From NCBI GenBank assembly GCA_030042915.1, contig JASHYS010000464.1, positions 1 to 8,090 of the forward strand: a stretch of DNA of 8,090 nucleotides, given 5' to 3'. The notes under the pieces were generated by a model. The model worked only from the letters and a program-made list of their open reading frames with translations. It had not been told where the DNA came from and searched no databases. Made by a program: the position numbers and the translations under genes. The DNA comes from Acidobacteriaceae bacterium (GTDB lineage Bacteria > Acidobacteriota > Terriglobia > Terriglobales > Acidobacteriaceae). Shown one piece after another: positions 1 through 6,880 of the stretch (position 1 is its first letter; every line of letters starts with the position of its first letter).

Positions 1-528
1 GCCAACTCGTATTTCCATAGCTGGTCGCCCGATGGCAAGACGATTCTGTTTACCCGGCCCGCGAATGGGAGCCTGAACATCTTTGCGATTCCGGCGGAAG
101 GCGGCGACGAAACGGCACTGACGACGGGAGCGGGAACAAGCGATGATCCCGACTACTCGCCCGATGGGCAATTTATTTATTTCAATTCCGATCGTGCGGG
201 CGGAATGCAGATCTTTCGAATGCGGCCGGATGGATCGCACGTGGACCAGATGACGTATGACGAGAGGCGCAACTGGACGGCTCATCCTTCGCCGGATGGC
301 AAGTCGGTGCTGATTCTTTCGTACGCAAAAGACGAAACAGGACACCCGGCGAACAAGGATGTGACGCTGCGCATTTTGGATGTTCCGACCGGAAATGTGC
401 GCGATCTGGTGGAGATCGAGGGCGGGGCCGGCACCGACAATGTGCCCAACTGGGCACCGGATGGGGCGCACTTCGCCTTCGTGAGTTACCAGATGCTGCC
501 AGCCGAGAACGACGCAGCTGGCCGGTAA
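1..528 (+). CDS. TolB-like/PD40 beta-propeller protein, C-terminal part (5' truncated)
   Basis: The frame is open from the first base to the TAA at 526-528, giving 175 visible residues; the start codon lies upstream of the window. Four blade motifs of the PD40 (WD40-like, TolB-type) repeat are visible, each with the xSPDG or xAPDG turn followed by a hydrophobic beta strand: WSPDGK at residue 8, YSPDGQ at 52, PSPDGK at 96 and WAPDGA at 151, spaced about 44-55 residues. Residues between blades (LNIFAIPAEGG, MQIFRMRPDGS) are the usual strand pairs. Such propellers are typically periplasmic protein-interaction scaffolds; TolB itself works with Tol-Pal, but many acidobacterial paralogues have no known role. 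No catalytic domain is visible in this fragment, though one could precede it. The chain ends shortly after the last blade, so this is the true C-terminus. It is separated from the following regulator by about 125 bp and is probably not part of that operon. Family call is firm, function unknown. Confidence 0.85.
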   Translation, partial: ANSYFHSWSPDGKTILFTRPANGSLNIFAIPAEGGDETALTTGAGTSDDPDYSPDGQFIYFNSDRAGGMQIFRMRPDGSHVDQMTYDERRNWTAHPSPDGKSVLILSYAKDETGHPANKDVTLRILDVPTGNVRDLVEIEGGAGTDNVPNWAPDGAHFAFVSYQMLPAENDAAGR

Positions 529-608
529 CTCATTTCCCTTCATTGGGATGGGGCCGTGCAGGATGAGCGGGACGCGGCTGGGTTCGGCAGGCGGCAAAAA
601 TAAAGCGG

Positions 609-635
609 AAATACCTATTTCAAAAATAGGTATTT
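609..635. promoter_or_regulatory. Perfect inverted repeat, likely PadR operator
   Basis: Two perfect 12-bp arms, AAATACCTATTT (609-620) and AAATAGGTATTT (624-635), are separated by CAA. It is an AT-rich island in GC-rich surroundings and ends 19 bp before the regulator's ATG. PadR-family dimers bind such palindromes and commonly repress their own promoter, so this is most likely the autoregulatory operator for the padR-permease operon. As RNA it could also form a hairpin, but the 3-base loop and A/U-rich arms make a protein-binding site the better reading. No convincing -35/-10 pair could be assigned; TATTTT (631-636) or TAAAGT (636-641) are the best -10 candidates, and both overlap or abut the right arm, which suits repression by occlusion. 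Confidence 0.7.
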
Positions 636-654
636 TAAAGTATCCTTGCGAACT

Positions 655-999
655 ATGGCGAAGAACTCTGAATTCCGCGATCTTTTTCCCGGGGCCCTCG
701 AAGTGATGATTCTGCAGTCGTTGCGGCTGAGGCCCATGCACGGCTATGCGCTGGTCAAGCACATCAAGCAAGTTTCCGGCGAACTGCTCCAGGTGGAAGA
801 GGGCTCGCTCTACCCGGCCTTGCAGCGGATGCTGAGGGCGGGGCTACTTGAGTCAGAGGCCGGCGTGTCGGTCAAGGGCCGTCCGACACGGATTTACCGG
901 CTGACTGAAGCGGGCCTGCGCCATCTCGAACAGGAAGTGGTCAGCTTCGAGAAGATGTTCGCCGGTATTACCCGGGTGCTAGCCGCGGCCCGCGGATAG
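655..999 (+). CDS. PadR-family transcriptional regulator (acidobacterial type)
   Basis: A 114-residue winged-helix protein of the short PadR subfamily, close to the family's usual length. Visible landmarks: a conserved N-terminal helix (FPGALEVMILQSL, residues 11-23), the MHGYAL motif at 28-33, recognition-helix region EEGSLYPALQRMLRAGLL at 48-65 with the hallmark GSLYPAL, the wing with KGRPTRIYRLTEAG at 74-87, and a short C-terminal dimerisation helix (88-112). The ATG at 655 is chosen; an in-frame TTG at 646 would add only MRT. No Shine-Dalgarno sequence precedes either start, so a very short or leaderless mRNA is possible. Proteins of this kind bind palindromic operators as dimers and are released by small ligands. 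It sits 32 bp before two duplicated orphan permeases and just downstream of a perfect palindrome, so it probably represses its own operon. Effector unknown. Confidence 0.92.
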   Translation: MAKNSEFRDLFPGALEVMILQSLRLRPMHGYALVKHIKQVSGELLQVEEGSLYPALQRMLRAGLLESEAGVSVKGRPTRIYRLTEAGLRHLEQEVVSFEKMFAGITRVLAAARG

Positions 1000-1002
1000 C
1001 CT

Positions 1003-1016
1003 GCGCGCGAGCGCGC
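1003..1016 (+). promoter_or_regulatory. Small GC-only hairpin before the permease 1 RBS
   Basis: GCGCG (1003-1007) and CGCGC (1012-1016) can pair around a CGAG tetraloop. The stem lies directly after the padR stop codon and ends 3 bases before the GGAGG ribosome site (1020-1024) of permease 1. It could stabilise the message end or tune the ratio of regulator to permease, but no U-tract follows, so it is not an intrinsic terminator. Because the stem is short and the region is GC-rich, chance is a real alternative. Confidence 0.3.
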
Positions 1017-1031
1017 GATGGAGGTCCCCTG

Positions 1032-3689
1032 ATGCATTGGCTGGCTCAACTTTTTACCCGTCGCCGCCGCTACGACGACATTTCGGTTTCGATTGAGGAG
1101 CACATTGCCGAACGCGCCGACGAGCTCGAAGCCGAAGGCATGCCGCGGGCGCGGGCCGAGCAAACTGCGCGCCGGGAGTTCGGCAACGTGGCGCTGATGA
1201 GCGAACGCAGCCGCGAGGTGTGGCAGTGGCCCGGGCTGGAAAGCACCTGGGCAGATCTGCGTTGCGCCGTGCGGCAACTGCGCAACTCGCCTGGCTTTGC
1301 AATTTGCTCTGTTCTGGCCCTTTCCCTCGGCGTCGGAGCGGTCACGGCCATCTTCAGCGTTGTGGACGCAATACTCTTGCGCCCTTTACCTTTCGCACAC
1401 CAGGAGCGGCTTGAGGTCTTGAGCTTGAACGCGCCGTGGGGCTCCCTGCCGGCCTTTTCATACCCGGATTACCTGGATCTACGGGCGCAAATGAAGAGCT
1501 TCGACGTTCTGGCCGGCTACGCGGGAGGCATCGACAAGATCAATCTGGAGGGGCCCGCGGGACCTGTTTCGCTCAGAGCCGTACGAGGAACAGACAACTT
1601 CTTTGACGTGTTCGGGGTGAGGCCGTATCTGGGCCGGACCTATCTTCCCGGGGAAGATCAGCCCGGTAAGGATAACGTGGCCGTGTTGAGTTATGGGGCT
1701 TGGATGCGGGAATTCGCCGGGCGCCCGAGTGCCGTGGGCTCCACGGTCCGGCTTGGTGGCGAACCATACACTGTCATCGGAGTCATGCCTCCAGAATTTC
1801 GCTTCCCTCTTTCTGCGACGGACGTAATCTACACGCCGTTGCATGCTATCGCATTTCAGAGGGAAAGCCGCGGGCCCCATTGGTTAAGAGCGATCGGATT
1901 ACTGAAACGTGAGATCACGCACGATCAGGCGTTGGCCGATTTCAACCACGTTTTGTCCAATCTTGCAAAGGCCTTTCCGAACACAGATGGGGGAGTGACC
2001 GGAAGTTTCACTCCTCTCGCGCAGCAGGTGAACACTCTGGAGAGCGGCCGGAGTGTGGTTGGCCCAATTAATACTCTAGCTTTCGCGTGTCTGGCACTGC
2101 TAGGGATTGCGTGCGTGAACGTGGCCGGCTTGTTGCTGGGTCGCGGGATCCATCGCGAGCGGGAATTGGCGGTGCGCGCAGCCATAGGAGCCAGGCGAGC
2201 GCGGCTGGCGGCTCAATTGGTCACCGAGAGCGTTGTTCTGGGAGCAGCGGGTCTTTGCGCCGGCATTCCAATCAGCTATTTGCTGCTGAAGATGATGAAT
2301 ACCTTTCTGATCAAATCGCTGGCGCGGGGCCTGGACGTTCACCTGAACTTCCCGGTTGTTGCTGCAGCATTTGCGGTTTCACTGCTCGCCAGCACACTCG
2401 CGTCCCTTGTTCCCGCGCTGCGGCTGTCTGGCACAGACCCAAGCCAAGTGTTGCGTGCGGCGGGCGCAGGCGCCAACCCTAAGCAGCTGCGTTTGCGGTC
2501 GGCCCTGGTCGTTTCTCAGATTACGGTGTCGGTGGCACTGCTCGTCGTCTCAGGTCTGCTTCTCCAGAACCTGCATAGTTTGTTGGCGATTAATCTGGGA
2601 TTCAATCCGTCGCAGATTTTGACTACCGAAATCGATGTTTCGCCGGGACGCTACACAGGCCGTGACCCTCTCGCCGCATTCTATCGACCTCTTCTCGAGA
2701 AAATCTCGCACCTGCCGGGGAGCGCCGGGGCCGGTATCATCGATAACCTGCCCGTGCAGAGTTGGGGAAGCAGCGAGTCGATACATATTGCCGGGCAGCC
2801 CCCCGATCCACCGGATCGGCAGAGGGTCGCAGAGGTGCGGTTCATTTCCGAGGGGTACTTTGATGCGATGGGGATCAAACTGGTGGCAGGGCGCGGGTTG
2901 TCGCCGCAATTAGACCGCATCGCAATCAACCCCAACGGAACCGTGGTGGTAAATGAAGCATTCCGCAAGGAATTTCTCGGGGACGAAGCGAATCCGGTTG
3001 GTGCTCAACTGGGCGATCCCGGTACGGTGGCGAAAACGTCGGTAGTGGGGGTGGTCACCAACGTGCGCCAAGATATGCTGCGGCCGCCCTTATCCGAAAT
3101 GGACGTGCTCGTCGACGAACTTCCTGTGAAAGAGCGCCTGGACATGCTGGAAGAAATGACGCTTGTGGTCCGCTCGACAGGCGGAATGTCCAGCTTAATT
3201 CCCGAACTCCGAGAAGCTTTCCACAGCGTCGATCCTACGGTGCCTTTTCAGCAGCCCCAGCCCATGACTCAAATCGTGGGCGATCAATTGATCTTTCAAC
3301 GCATGGAAGCCTGGCTCTTTGGAGCCTTCGCTTCGGCTGCATTGCTCCTGACCGTGATCGGATTGTATGGCCTCCTTCACCAAGAAGTCGAGTTGAGCAT
3401 CAGGCAGATCGGCATTCGCATGGCTCTCGGCTCGACTCGCGGAAGGCTGGTGACGCAGGTATTGCGTAGAGCAGCGATTCTGTTAATCACGGGAATCGGC
3501 GCGGGATGGGTGCTCTCACTGGCGGCGCGACGAATCATAGCGCCAGTTGTGATGATCCATCCGAGGCATGACGCGGTTCTAATTTTGGCCGTGAGCGCGG
3601 GTTTCGCGGCGATTGGTATTTTGGGCGCGGCCGTTCCCGCCCGGCAGGCCGCGTCAATTGATCCAATGCAAGCATTACGAAGTGACTAG
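1032..3689 (+). CDS. ADOP-type duplicated MacB/FtsX permease 1
   Basis: An 885-residue membrane protein of the acidobacterial duplicated orphan permease type. The start is supported by GGAGG (1020-1024) 7 bases before the ATG. Order of parts: cytoplasmic permease-prefix region (about 10-71, rich in charged helices, ending REFGNVALMSERSREVW); TM1 about 89-116; first MacB-like extracytoplasmic domain about 117-345, with NFFDVFGVRPYLGRTY and VIGVMPPEFRFP; first FtsX core with TM2-TM4 about 348-370, 397-422 and 442-465, carrying RERELAVRAAIGARRARL; TM5 about 491-512; second MacB-like domain to about 758, with YFDAMGIKLVAGRG; second FtsX core with TM6-TM8 about 760-782, 813-834 and 847-869, carrying RQIGIRMALGSTRGRL; and the ending ASIDPMQALRSD. 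Related proteins (MacB, LolC/E) drive efflux or periplasmic mechanotransmission with an ABC ATPase, but no ATP-binding domain or ATPase gene is seen here. Substrate unknown. It is co-transcribed with the padR-like gene and permease 2. Confidence 0.92.
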   Translation: MHWLAQLFTRRRRYDDISVSIEEHIAERADELEAEGMPRARAEQTARREFGNVALMSERSREVWQWPGLESTWADLRCAVRQLRNSPGFAICSVLALSLGVGAVTAIFSVVDAILLRPLPFAHQERLEVLSLNAPWGSLPAFSYPDYLDLRAQMKSFDVLAGYAGGIDKINLEGPAGPVSLRAVRGTDNFFDVFGVRPYLGRTYLPGEDQPGKDNVAVLSYGAWMREFAGRPSAVGSTVRLGGEPYTVIGVMPPEFRFPLSATDVIYTPLHAIAFQRESRGPHWLRAIGLLKREITHDQALADFNHVLSNLAKAFPNTDGGVTGSFTPLAQQVNTLESGRSVVGPINTLAFACLALLGIACVNVAGLLLGRGIHRERELAVRAAIGARRARLAAQLVTESVVLGAAGLCAGIPISYLLLKMMNTFLIKSLARGLDVHLNFPVVAAAFAVSLLASTLASLVPALRLSGTDPSQVLRAAGAGANPKQLRLRSALVVSQITVSVALLVVSGLLLQNLHSLLAINLGFNPSQILTTEIDVSPGRYTGRDPLAAFYRPLLEKISHLPGSAGAGIIDNLPVQSWGSSESIHIAGQPPDPPDRQRVAEVRFISEGYFDAMGIKLVAGRGLSPQLDRIAINPNGTVVVNEAFRKEFLGDEANPVGAQLGDPGTVAKTSVVGVVTNVRQDMLRPPLSEMDVLVDELPVKERLDMLEEMTLVVRSTGGMSSLIPELREAFHSVDPTVPFQQPQPMTQIVGDQLIFQRMEAWLFGAFASAALLLTVIGLYGLLHQEVELSIRQIGIRMALGSTRGRLVTQVLRRAAILLITGIGAGWVLSLAARRIIAPVVMIHPRHDAVLILAVSAGFAAIGILGAAVPARQAASIDPMQALRSD
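1059..1244 (+). repeat. Duplicated N-terminal module, copy 1
   Basis: This stretch encodes residues 10-71 of permease 1. It matches 3726-3911 in permease 2 without gaps: 58 of 62 residues are identical, and I count 165 of 186 bases identical. Long runs are base-identical, for example from the second half of the RRRRY motif through IEEHIAE. Similarity falls abruptly after residue 71 in both genes. The codons are therefore shared beyond what protein conservation needs, pointing to recent duplication or gene conversion of this segment. Confidence 0.85.
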
Positions 3690-3692
3690 AGG
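3688..3692 (+). promoter_or_regulatory. Ribosome binding site deciding the permease 2 start
   Basis: AGAGG overlaps the last two bases of the permease 1 stop codon (TAG, 3687-3689). It lies 3 bases before the first ATG (3696) and 6 bases before the second ATG (3699). The second spacing is more usual, and starting there makes the proteins begin MNWLKQ and MHWLAQ, aligned without a gap. The overlap with the stop codon implies translational coupling of the two permeases. Confidence 0.6.
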
Positions 3693-3698
3693 TTCATG

Positions 3699-6419
3699 AT
3701 GAATTGGCTCAAACAAGCCTTTTTCCGTCGCCGTCGCTACGACGACATTTCGGTTTCGATTGAGGAGCACATTGCCGAACGTGCCGACGAACTGGAAGCC
3801 GAAGGTGTGCCGCGGGCCGAGGCCGAACAAACTGCGCGCCGGGAGTTCGGCAACGTGGCGTTGATGAGCGAGCGCAGCCGGGAAGCGTGGCAATGGCCTG
3901 CGCTGGAATCGTTTCTGTCGGACGTGCGGCTCACTTTCCGCCGCCTGCGCAAGGCTCCGGGCTTTGCAGCCACCGTTCTGCTCACGCTTGCTATCGGCAT
4001 CGGCGCAAATACCGCTGTTTTCACTGTCGTCGACAGCGTGCTGCTGAAGCCGCTGCCCTATCCGGACTCCAACAGGATCGTTGCGCTCTGGCTCGACGCG
4101 CCTGGCTCCGGCGGCCTTGCCAGCTTCTCCAACGGCCTGAATCTTTCCGCTTCGATGTATTTAACTTTCGTGCAGCACAACCGAAGCTTTGCGTCGCTCG
4201 GCGTGTGGGTGCCGCGGACAGCGAACATTACCGGTATCGCGCGGCCGGAGCAGGCACAGATGGAAGCCGTGAGCGACGGAGTGCTCGAGACCCTTGCGGT
4301 CCCACCCGCAGTCGGCCGCTGGTTTTCGCCGTCGGACCAGGAACCGGACGGCGCGAAGACTGTCATACTCAGTTATGGCTACTGGCAGCGGCGTTTCGGC
4401 GGCGATCGAGGGGTCATCGGTCGCGCCATTCAGGTGGATTCGGTTACCAGAACGATTGTCGGCGTGATGCCGCGCGGTTTCCGGATGGTCGATCAGGAGT
4501 TCGATATTCTGGTTCCCCTCGCGTTCGACGCCAGCAACCAAAAGCTCGCCGGCTTCGGCTACAACGGCATCGGTCGTCTCAAGCCGGGCGTCTCGCTCGA
4601 ACAGGCCGACACAGACATCGCGCGGCTGATTCCAGTCTGGATGGACTCCTGGTCCAACGGCCCCGGCACGAATCCGCATTTTTACGAGCGCTGGAAGATC
4701 ACGCCCAACTTTCGCCCGCTCAAACAGCTGGTGATCGGCGACGTGGGCAGCGTGCTCTGGGTGGTCATGGCGACGGTGGGGCTGGTGATGCTCATCGCCT
4801 GCGCCAACATTGCCAATCTATTACTGGTCCGCGCGGAGTCGCGCCAGCAGGAACTCTCGATACGCGCTGCGCTGGGTGCGGGCCGCGCGCGCATCGCCCG
4901 CGAGCTGCTGGTGGAGAGCCTCGTCCTCGGCGTCATTGGCGGCGCAGCGGCCATAGCCTGTGCCTGGGGCGGCCTGCGGCTTCTGGTCGCTATCGGTCCG
5001 GCCGAGCTGCCTCGCCTGAGCGAAGTCGCTCTCGATGGCGGCTCGTTCCTGTTTACGCTGCTGCTGTCGATCCTTTGCGGCCTGCTCTTTGGTTCCATCC
5101 CCGCGTGGAAATACGCACACTCCACGGCTCCGTTCACGCTGGGCGCGGCCAGCCGCACCGCCAGCGAAGGCCGCGCGCATCGGCGTTCGCGAAACGTGCT
5201 GGTGGTTGTGCAGGTGGCCCTGGCCCTGGTGCTCATGGTCTGTGCGCTGCTGATGATCCGCACATTCGCTGCGCTGCGCAGCGTCGATCCCGGCTTCGCC
5301 GATGCTCGCCACATTGAGCTGATAAGCGTTTGGATTCCCGATCTGCTCGTCGCCGATCCGCACGAGGTGGCGCGGATGCAGCAACAGATTGCGGCCAACC
5401 TCGCGGCAATTCCCGGTGTTTCGTCGGCCGCGTTCGCCGCTGACGTCCCCATGGACGGCAACGATGCCAACTGGGACACCATTGCCGTAGAAGGCAGGGC
5501 TAATCAGGGCGGCGAGGGGCCGCTCCGGCTATTCAACTATGTTTCGCCGCAGTACTTCAACACCATGGGCACGCGCCTCGTCGCCGGCCGCGACTTTAGC
5601 TGGGACGATCTGAATAACCTGAGCCCGATGGTTATTGTCTCGGAGAGTTTCGCTCGAGAAAACTGGGGCTCTGCCGCAGCCGCCATCGGCAAGCGGGTGA
5701 AAAAATACTCCCACTCTCCATGGCAGCAGGTTATCGGTGTGGTCGAAGACGTTCATGTTCACGGCGTGGACCAAAGTGCCCCCGCTATCGTCTATTGGCC
5801 CGCCATGTTTTACGACCGCTTCGATCCCACGCCGCAGATGAACGGCCTGCGCTTCGTCACCTTTGTGGTGCATACAAACCGCGCCGGAACTGATGGTTTT
5901 CTCAACCAGATGCAGCAGGCCGTCTGGTCAATCAATCCGAACTTGCCACTTGCCTCGGCCAACTCGAACCTGCCGCTCGGCTCGGCTGGTACGATGCAAC
6001 AGCTTTACGCGCTGTCGCTCGCACGCACATCGTTCACGCTGGTGATGCTGGCCATTGCGGGGACGATGGCCATGGCGCTCAGCATCCTAGGTGTCTACGG
6101 CGTACTCTCCTACGCGGTTTCGCAGCGCACGCGCGAGATCGGCATCCGGCTGGCGCTGGGCGTACCGCGCGGCCAGTTGGGCTGGATGTTTGTGCGCTCC
6201 GCGCTTTTGCTCACCACGGCTGGAGTCCTCATCGGCGCCGTCGCGGCCACGGGAGTCACACAGTTTCTGCGGTCGCTGCTTTTCGGCGTCAGCCCGCTTG
6301 ATCCGGTCACGTATCTGGCGGTTCCGCTGGCGTTGGCCGCAGCTGCTCTGCTGGCAAGTTACTTGCCGGCGCGGCGCGCGGCAGCGGTGGATCCTGTTGT
6401 GGCGCTGCGCGCGGAGTAG
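3699..6419 (+). CDS. ADOP-type duplicated MacB/FtsX permease 2
   Basis: A 906-residue paralogue of the preceding gene (907 if the adjacent ATG at 3696 is used), starting 9 bases after its stop. Parts in order: permease-prefix region 10-71, almost identical to permease 1; TM1 about 89-116 (LLTLAIGIGANTAVFTVVDS); MacB-like extracytoplasmic domain to about 348, with VGRWFSP and IVGVMPRGFRM; FtsX core with TM2-TM4 about 349-377, 404-432 and 450-470, carrying RQQELSIRAALGAGRARI; TM5 about 499-520; second MacB-like domain about 521-778, with YFNTMGTRLVAGRDF; second FtsX core with TM6-TM8 about 779-806, 835-857 and 870-891, carrying SQRTREIGIRLALGVPRGQL; and a canonical ending RRAAAVDPVVALRAE. Like its neighbour it has no ATPase domain or ATPase gene nearby. 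The two may act as a pair or serve different substrates; the sequence does not say. Outside the prefix its codons look more G/C-ended than those of permease 1, so the two bodies probably have separate histories. Confidence 0.92.
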   Translation: MNWLKQAFFRRRRYDDISVSIEEHIAERADELEAEGVPRAEAEQTARREFGNVALMSERSREAWQWPALESFLSDVRLTFRRLRKAPGFAATVLLTLAIGIGANTAVFTVVDSVLLKPLPYPDSNRIVALWLDAPGSGGLASFSNGLNLSASMYLTFVQHNRSFASLGVWVPRTANITGIARPEQAQMEAVSDGVLETLAVPPAVGRWFSPSDQEPDGAKTVILSYGYWQRRFGGDRGVIGRAIQVDSVTRTIVGVMPRGFRMVDQEFDILVPLAFDASNQKLAGFGYNGIGRLKPGVSLEQADTDIARLIPVWMDSWSNGPGTNPHFYERWKITPNFRPLKQLVIGDVGSVLWVVMATVGLVMLIACANIANLLLVRAESRQQELSIRAALGAGRARIARELLVESLVLGVIGGAAAIACAWGGLRLLVAIGPAELPRLSEVALDGGSFLFTLLLSILCGLLFGSIPAWKYAHSTAPFTLGAASRTASEGRAHRRSRNVLVVVQVALALVLMVCALLMIRTFAALRSVDPGFADARHIELISVWIPDLLVADPHEVARMQQQIAANLAAIPGVSSAAFAADVPMDGNDANWDTIAVEGRANQGGEGPLRLFNYVSPQYFNTMGTRLVAGRDFSWDDLNNLSPMVIVSESFARENWGSAAAAIGKRVKKYSHSPWQQVIGVVEDVHVHGVDQSAPAIVYWPAMFYDRFDPTPQMNGLRFVTFVVHTNRAGTDGFLNQMQQAVWSINPNLPLASANSNLPLGSAGTMQQLYALSLARTSFTLVMLAIAGTMAMALSILGVYGVLSYAVSQRTREIGIRLALGVPRGQLGWMFVRSALLLTTAGVLIGAVAATGVTQFLRSLLFGVSPLDPVTYLAVPLALAAAALLASYLPARRAAAVDPVVALRAE
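3726..3911 (+). repeat. Duplicated N-terminal module, copy 2
   Basis: This is the partner of 1059-1244, encoding residues 10-71 of permease 2. The four residue differences from copy 1 are at positions 37 (M/V), 41 (R/E), 63 (V/A) and 68 (G/A). Most other base changes are at third codon positions. After ALES the DNA diverges at once, although the reading frames remain homologous. Confidence 0.85.
5940..5987 (+). repeat. Short in-frame tandem duplication within permease 2
   Basis: Two 21-base units separated by six bases encode NLPLASA (residues 748-754) and NLPLGSA (757-763), joined by NS. Related ADOP sequences, as I remember them, carry this NPNLPLAS element once, just before the sixth membrane segment. 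The second unit uses different synonymous codons (ttg/ctg, cca/ccg, ctt/ctc), so if it is a duplication it is old. It lies in the predicted extracytoplasmic linker and keeps the frame. Confidence 0.55.
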
Positions 6420-6454
6420 CGGAAAATTGCTTCTTCGATTGCGATGATTGGGGA

Positions 6455-6805
6455 TTAAGTCTTGAGGGCCGCCAAGCTGTCTTCGAGGGTGGCATCGACG
6501 GCGAGAATCGAGTCGGTCTTGGTGTACGCGAGCACCGACATGACGCGCGGACCCACACCGCAAAGACGCAGTGCGCCACCCCGGGAACAGAGCGAGCCAT
6601 AAATATAAACGAGCATGCCGAGTCCGGCGCTGTCGATGTGGTCGACGTGCGAAAGATCGAGCACGATTTTATGGACGCCGCTGCTGATGAGCGTTCGCAC
6701 CTGTGATTCAGCCAGGCTGAGCGAGGAACCCAGCGTGATCGGACCCGTCAGGGTGACCACGGCACATCCGTCGTCATGATGGCCGATCGATGCGCTCACA
6801 GGCAT
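6455..6805 (-). CDS. STAS-domain anti-sigma factor antagonist (SpoIIAA-like)
   Basis: A 116-residue protein made of a single STAS domain, matching the usual length of SpoIIAA/RsbV-type antagonists. The N-terminal strand pair (GCAVVTLTGPITLGSS, residues 13-28) is followed by KIVLDLSHVDHIDSAGLGML (46-65), whose DSAGLG motif places the phospho-acceptor serine at residue 59; a further strand (GGALRLCGVG) and a C-terminal helix complete the fold. In this family the unphosphorylated form binds an anti-sigma kinase and frees its sigma factor, while phosphorylation of the serine blocks binding. No kinase, phosphatase or sigma gene lies nearby in the window, so its partner is unknown. It reads on the minus strand, convergent with permease 2 with a 35-bp gap. 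A GGAG (complement of 6818-6821) lies 12 bases before the ATG, rather far, so its ribosome site is weak. Confidence 0.9.
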   Translation of the reverse strand: MPVSASIGHHDDGCAVVTLTGPITLGSSLSLAESQVRTLISSGVHKIVLDLSHVDHIDSAGLGMLVYIYGSLCSRGGALRLCGVGPRVMSVLAYTKTDSILAVDATLEDSLAALKT

Positions 6806-6880
6806 GGAAGAATTCTACTCCGGCGGGCCCGGGGAAAGAGAGGATTGTTTTACTTTGCGTATTGGCCAAGGGCTCGGCAA

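Noticed and set aside
529..600. Possible terminator after the beta-propeller gene (TCCC/GGGA around 535-550)
   Set aside because: The stem is only four base pairs with no U-tract, so it is not supportable.
646..648. TTG at 646 as the start of the PadR gene
   Set aside because: It adds only three residues outside the conserved domain. The ATG at 655 is the more likely start and neither has a ribosome site.
3887..5317. Open frame of 476 codons overlapping permease 2 in another plus-strand frame
   Set aside because: The translation is rich in Arg, Ala, Gly and Cys, typical of an out-of-frame reading of GC-rich coding DNA. The permease frame carries all recognisable motifs.
4682..5482. Minus-strand open frame of 266 codons inside permease 2
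   Set aside because: The Ser/Arg/Ala-biased product without recognisable domains is a shadow of the permease frame.
6806..6880. Promoter for the STAS gene on the minus strand
   Set aside because: The best -35-like TTGCCG with a 17-base spacer leads to CAAAGT, a poor -10 match, so no site is claimed.
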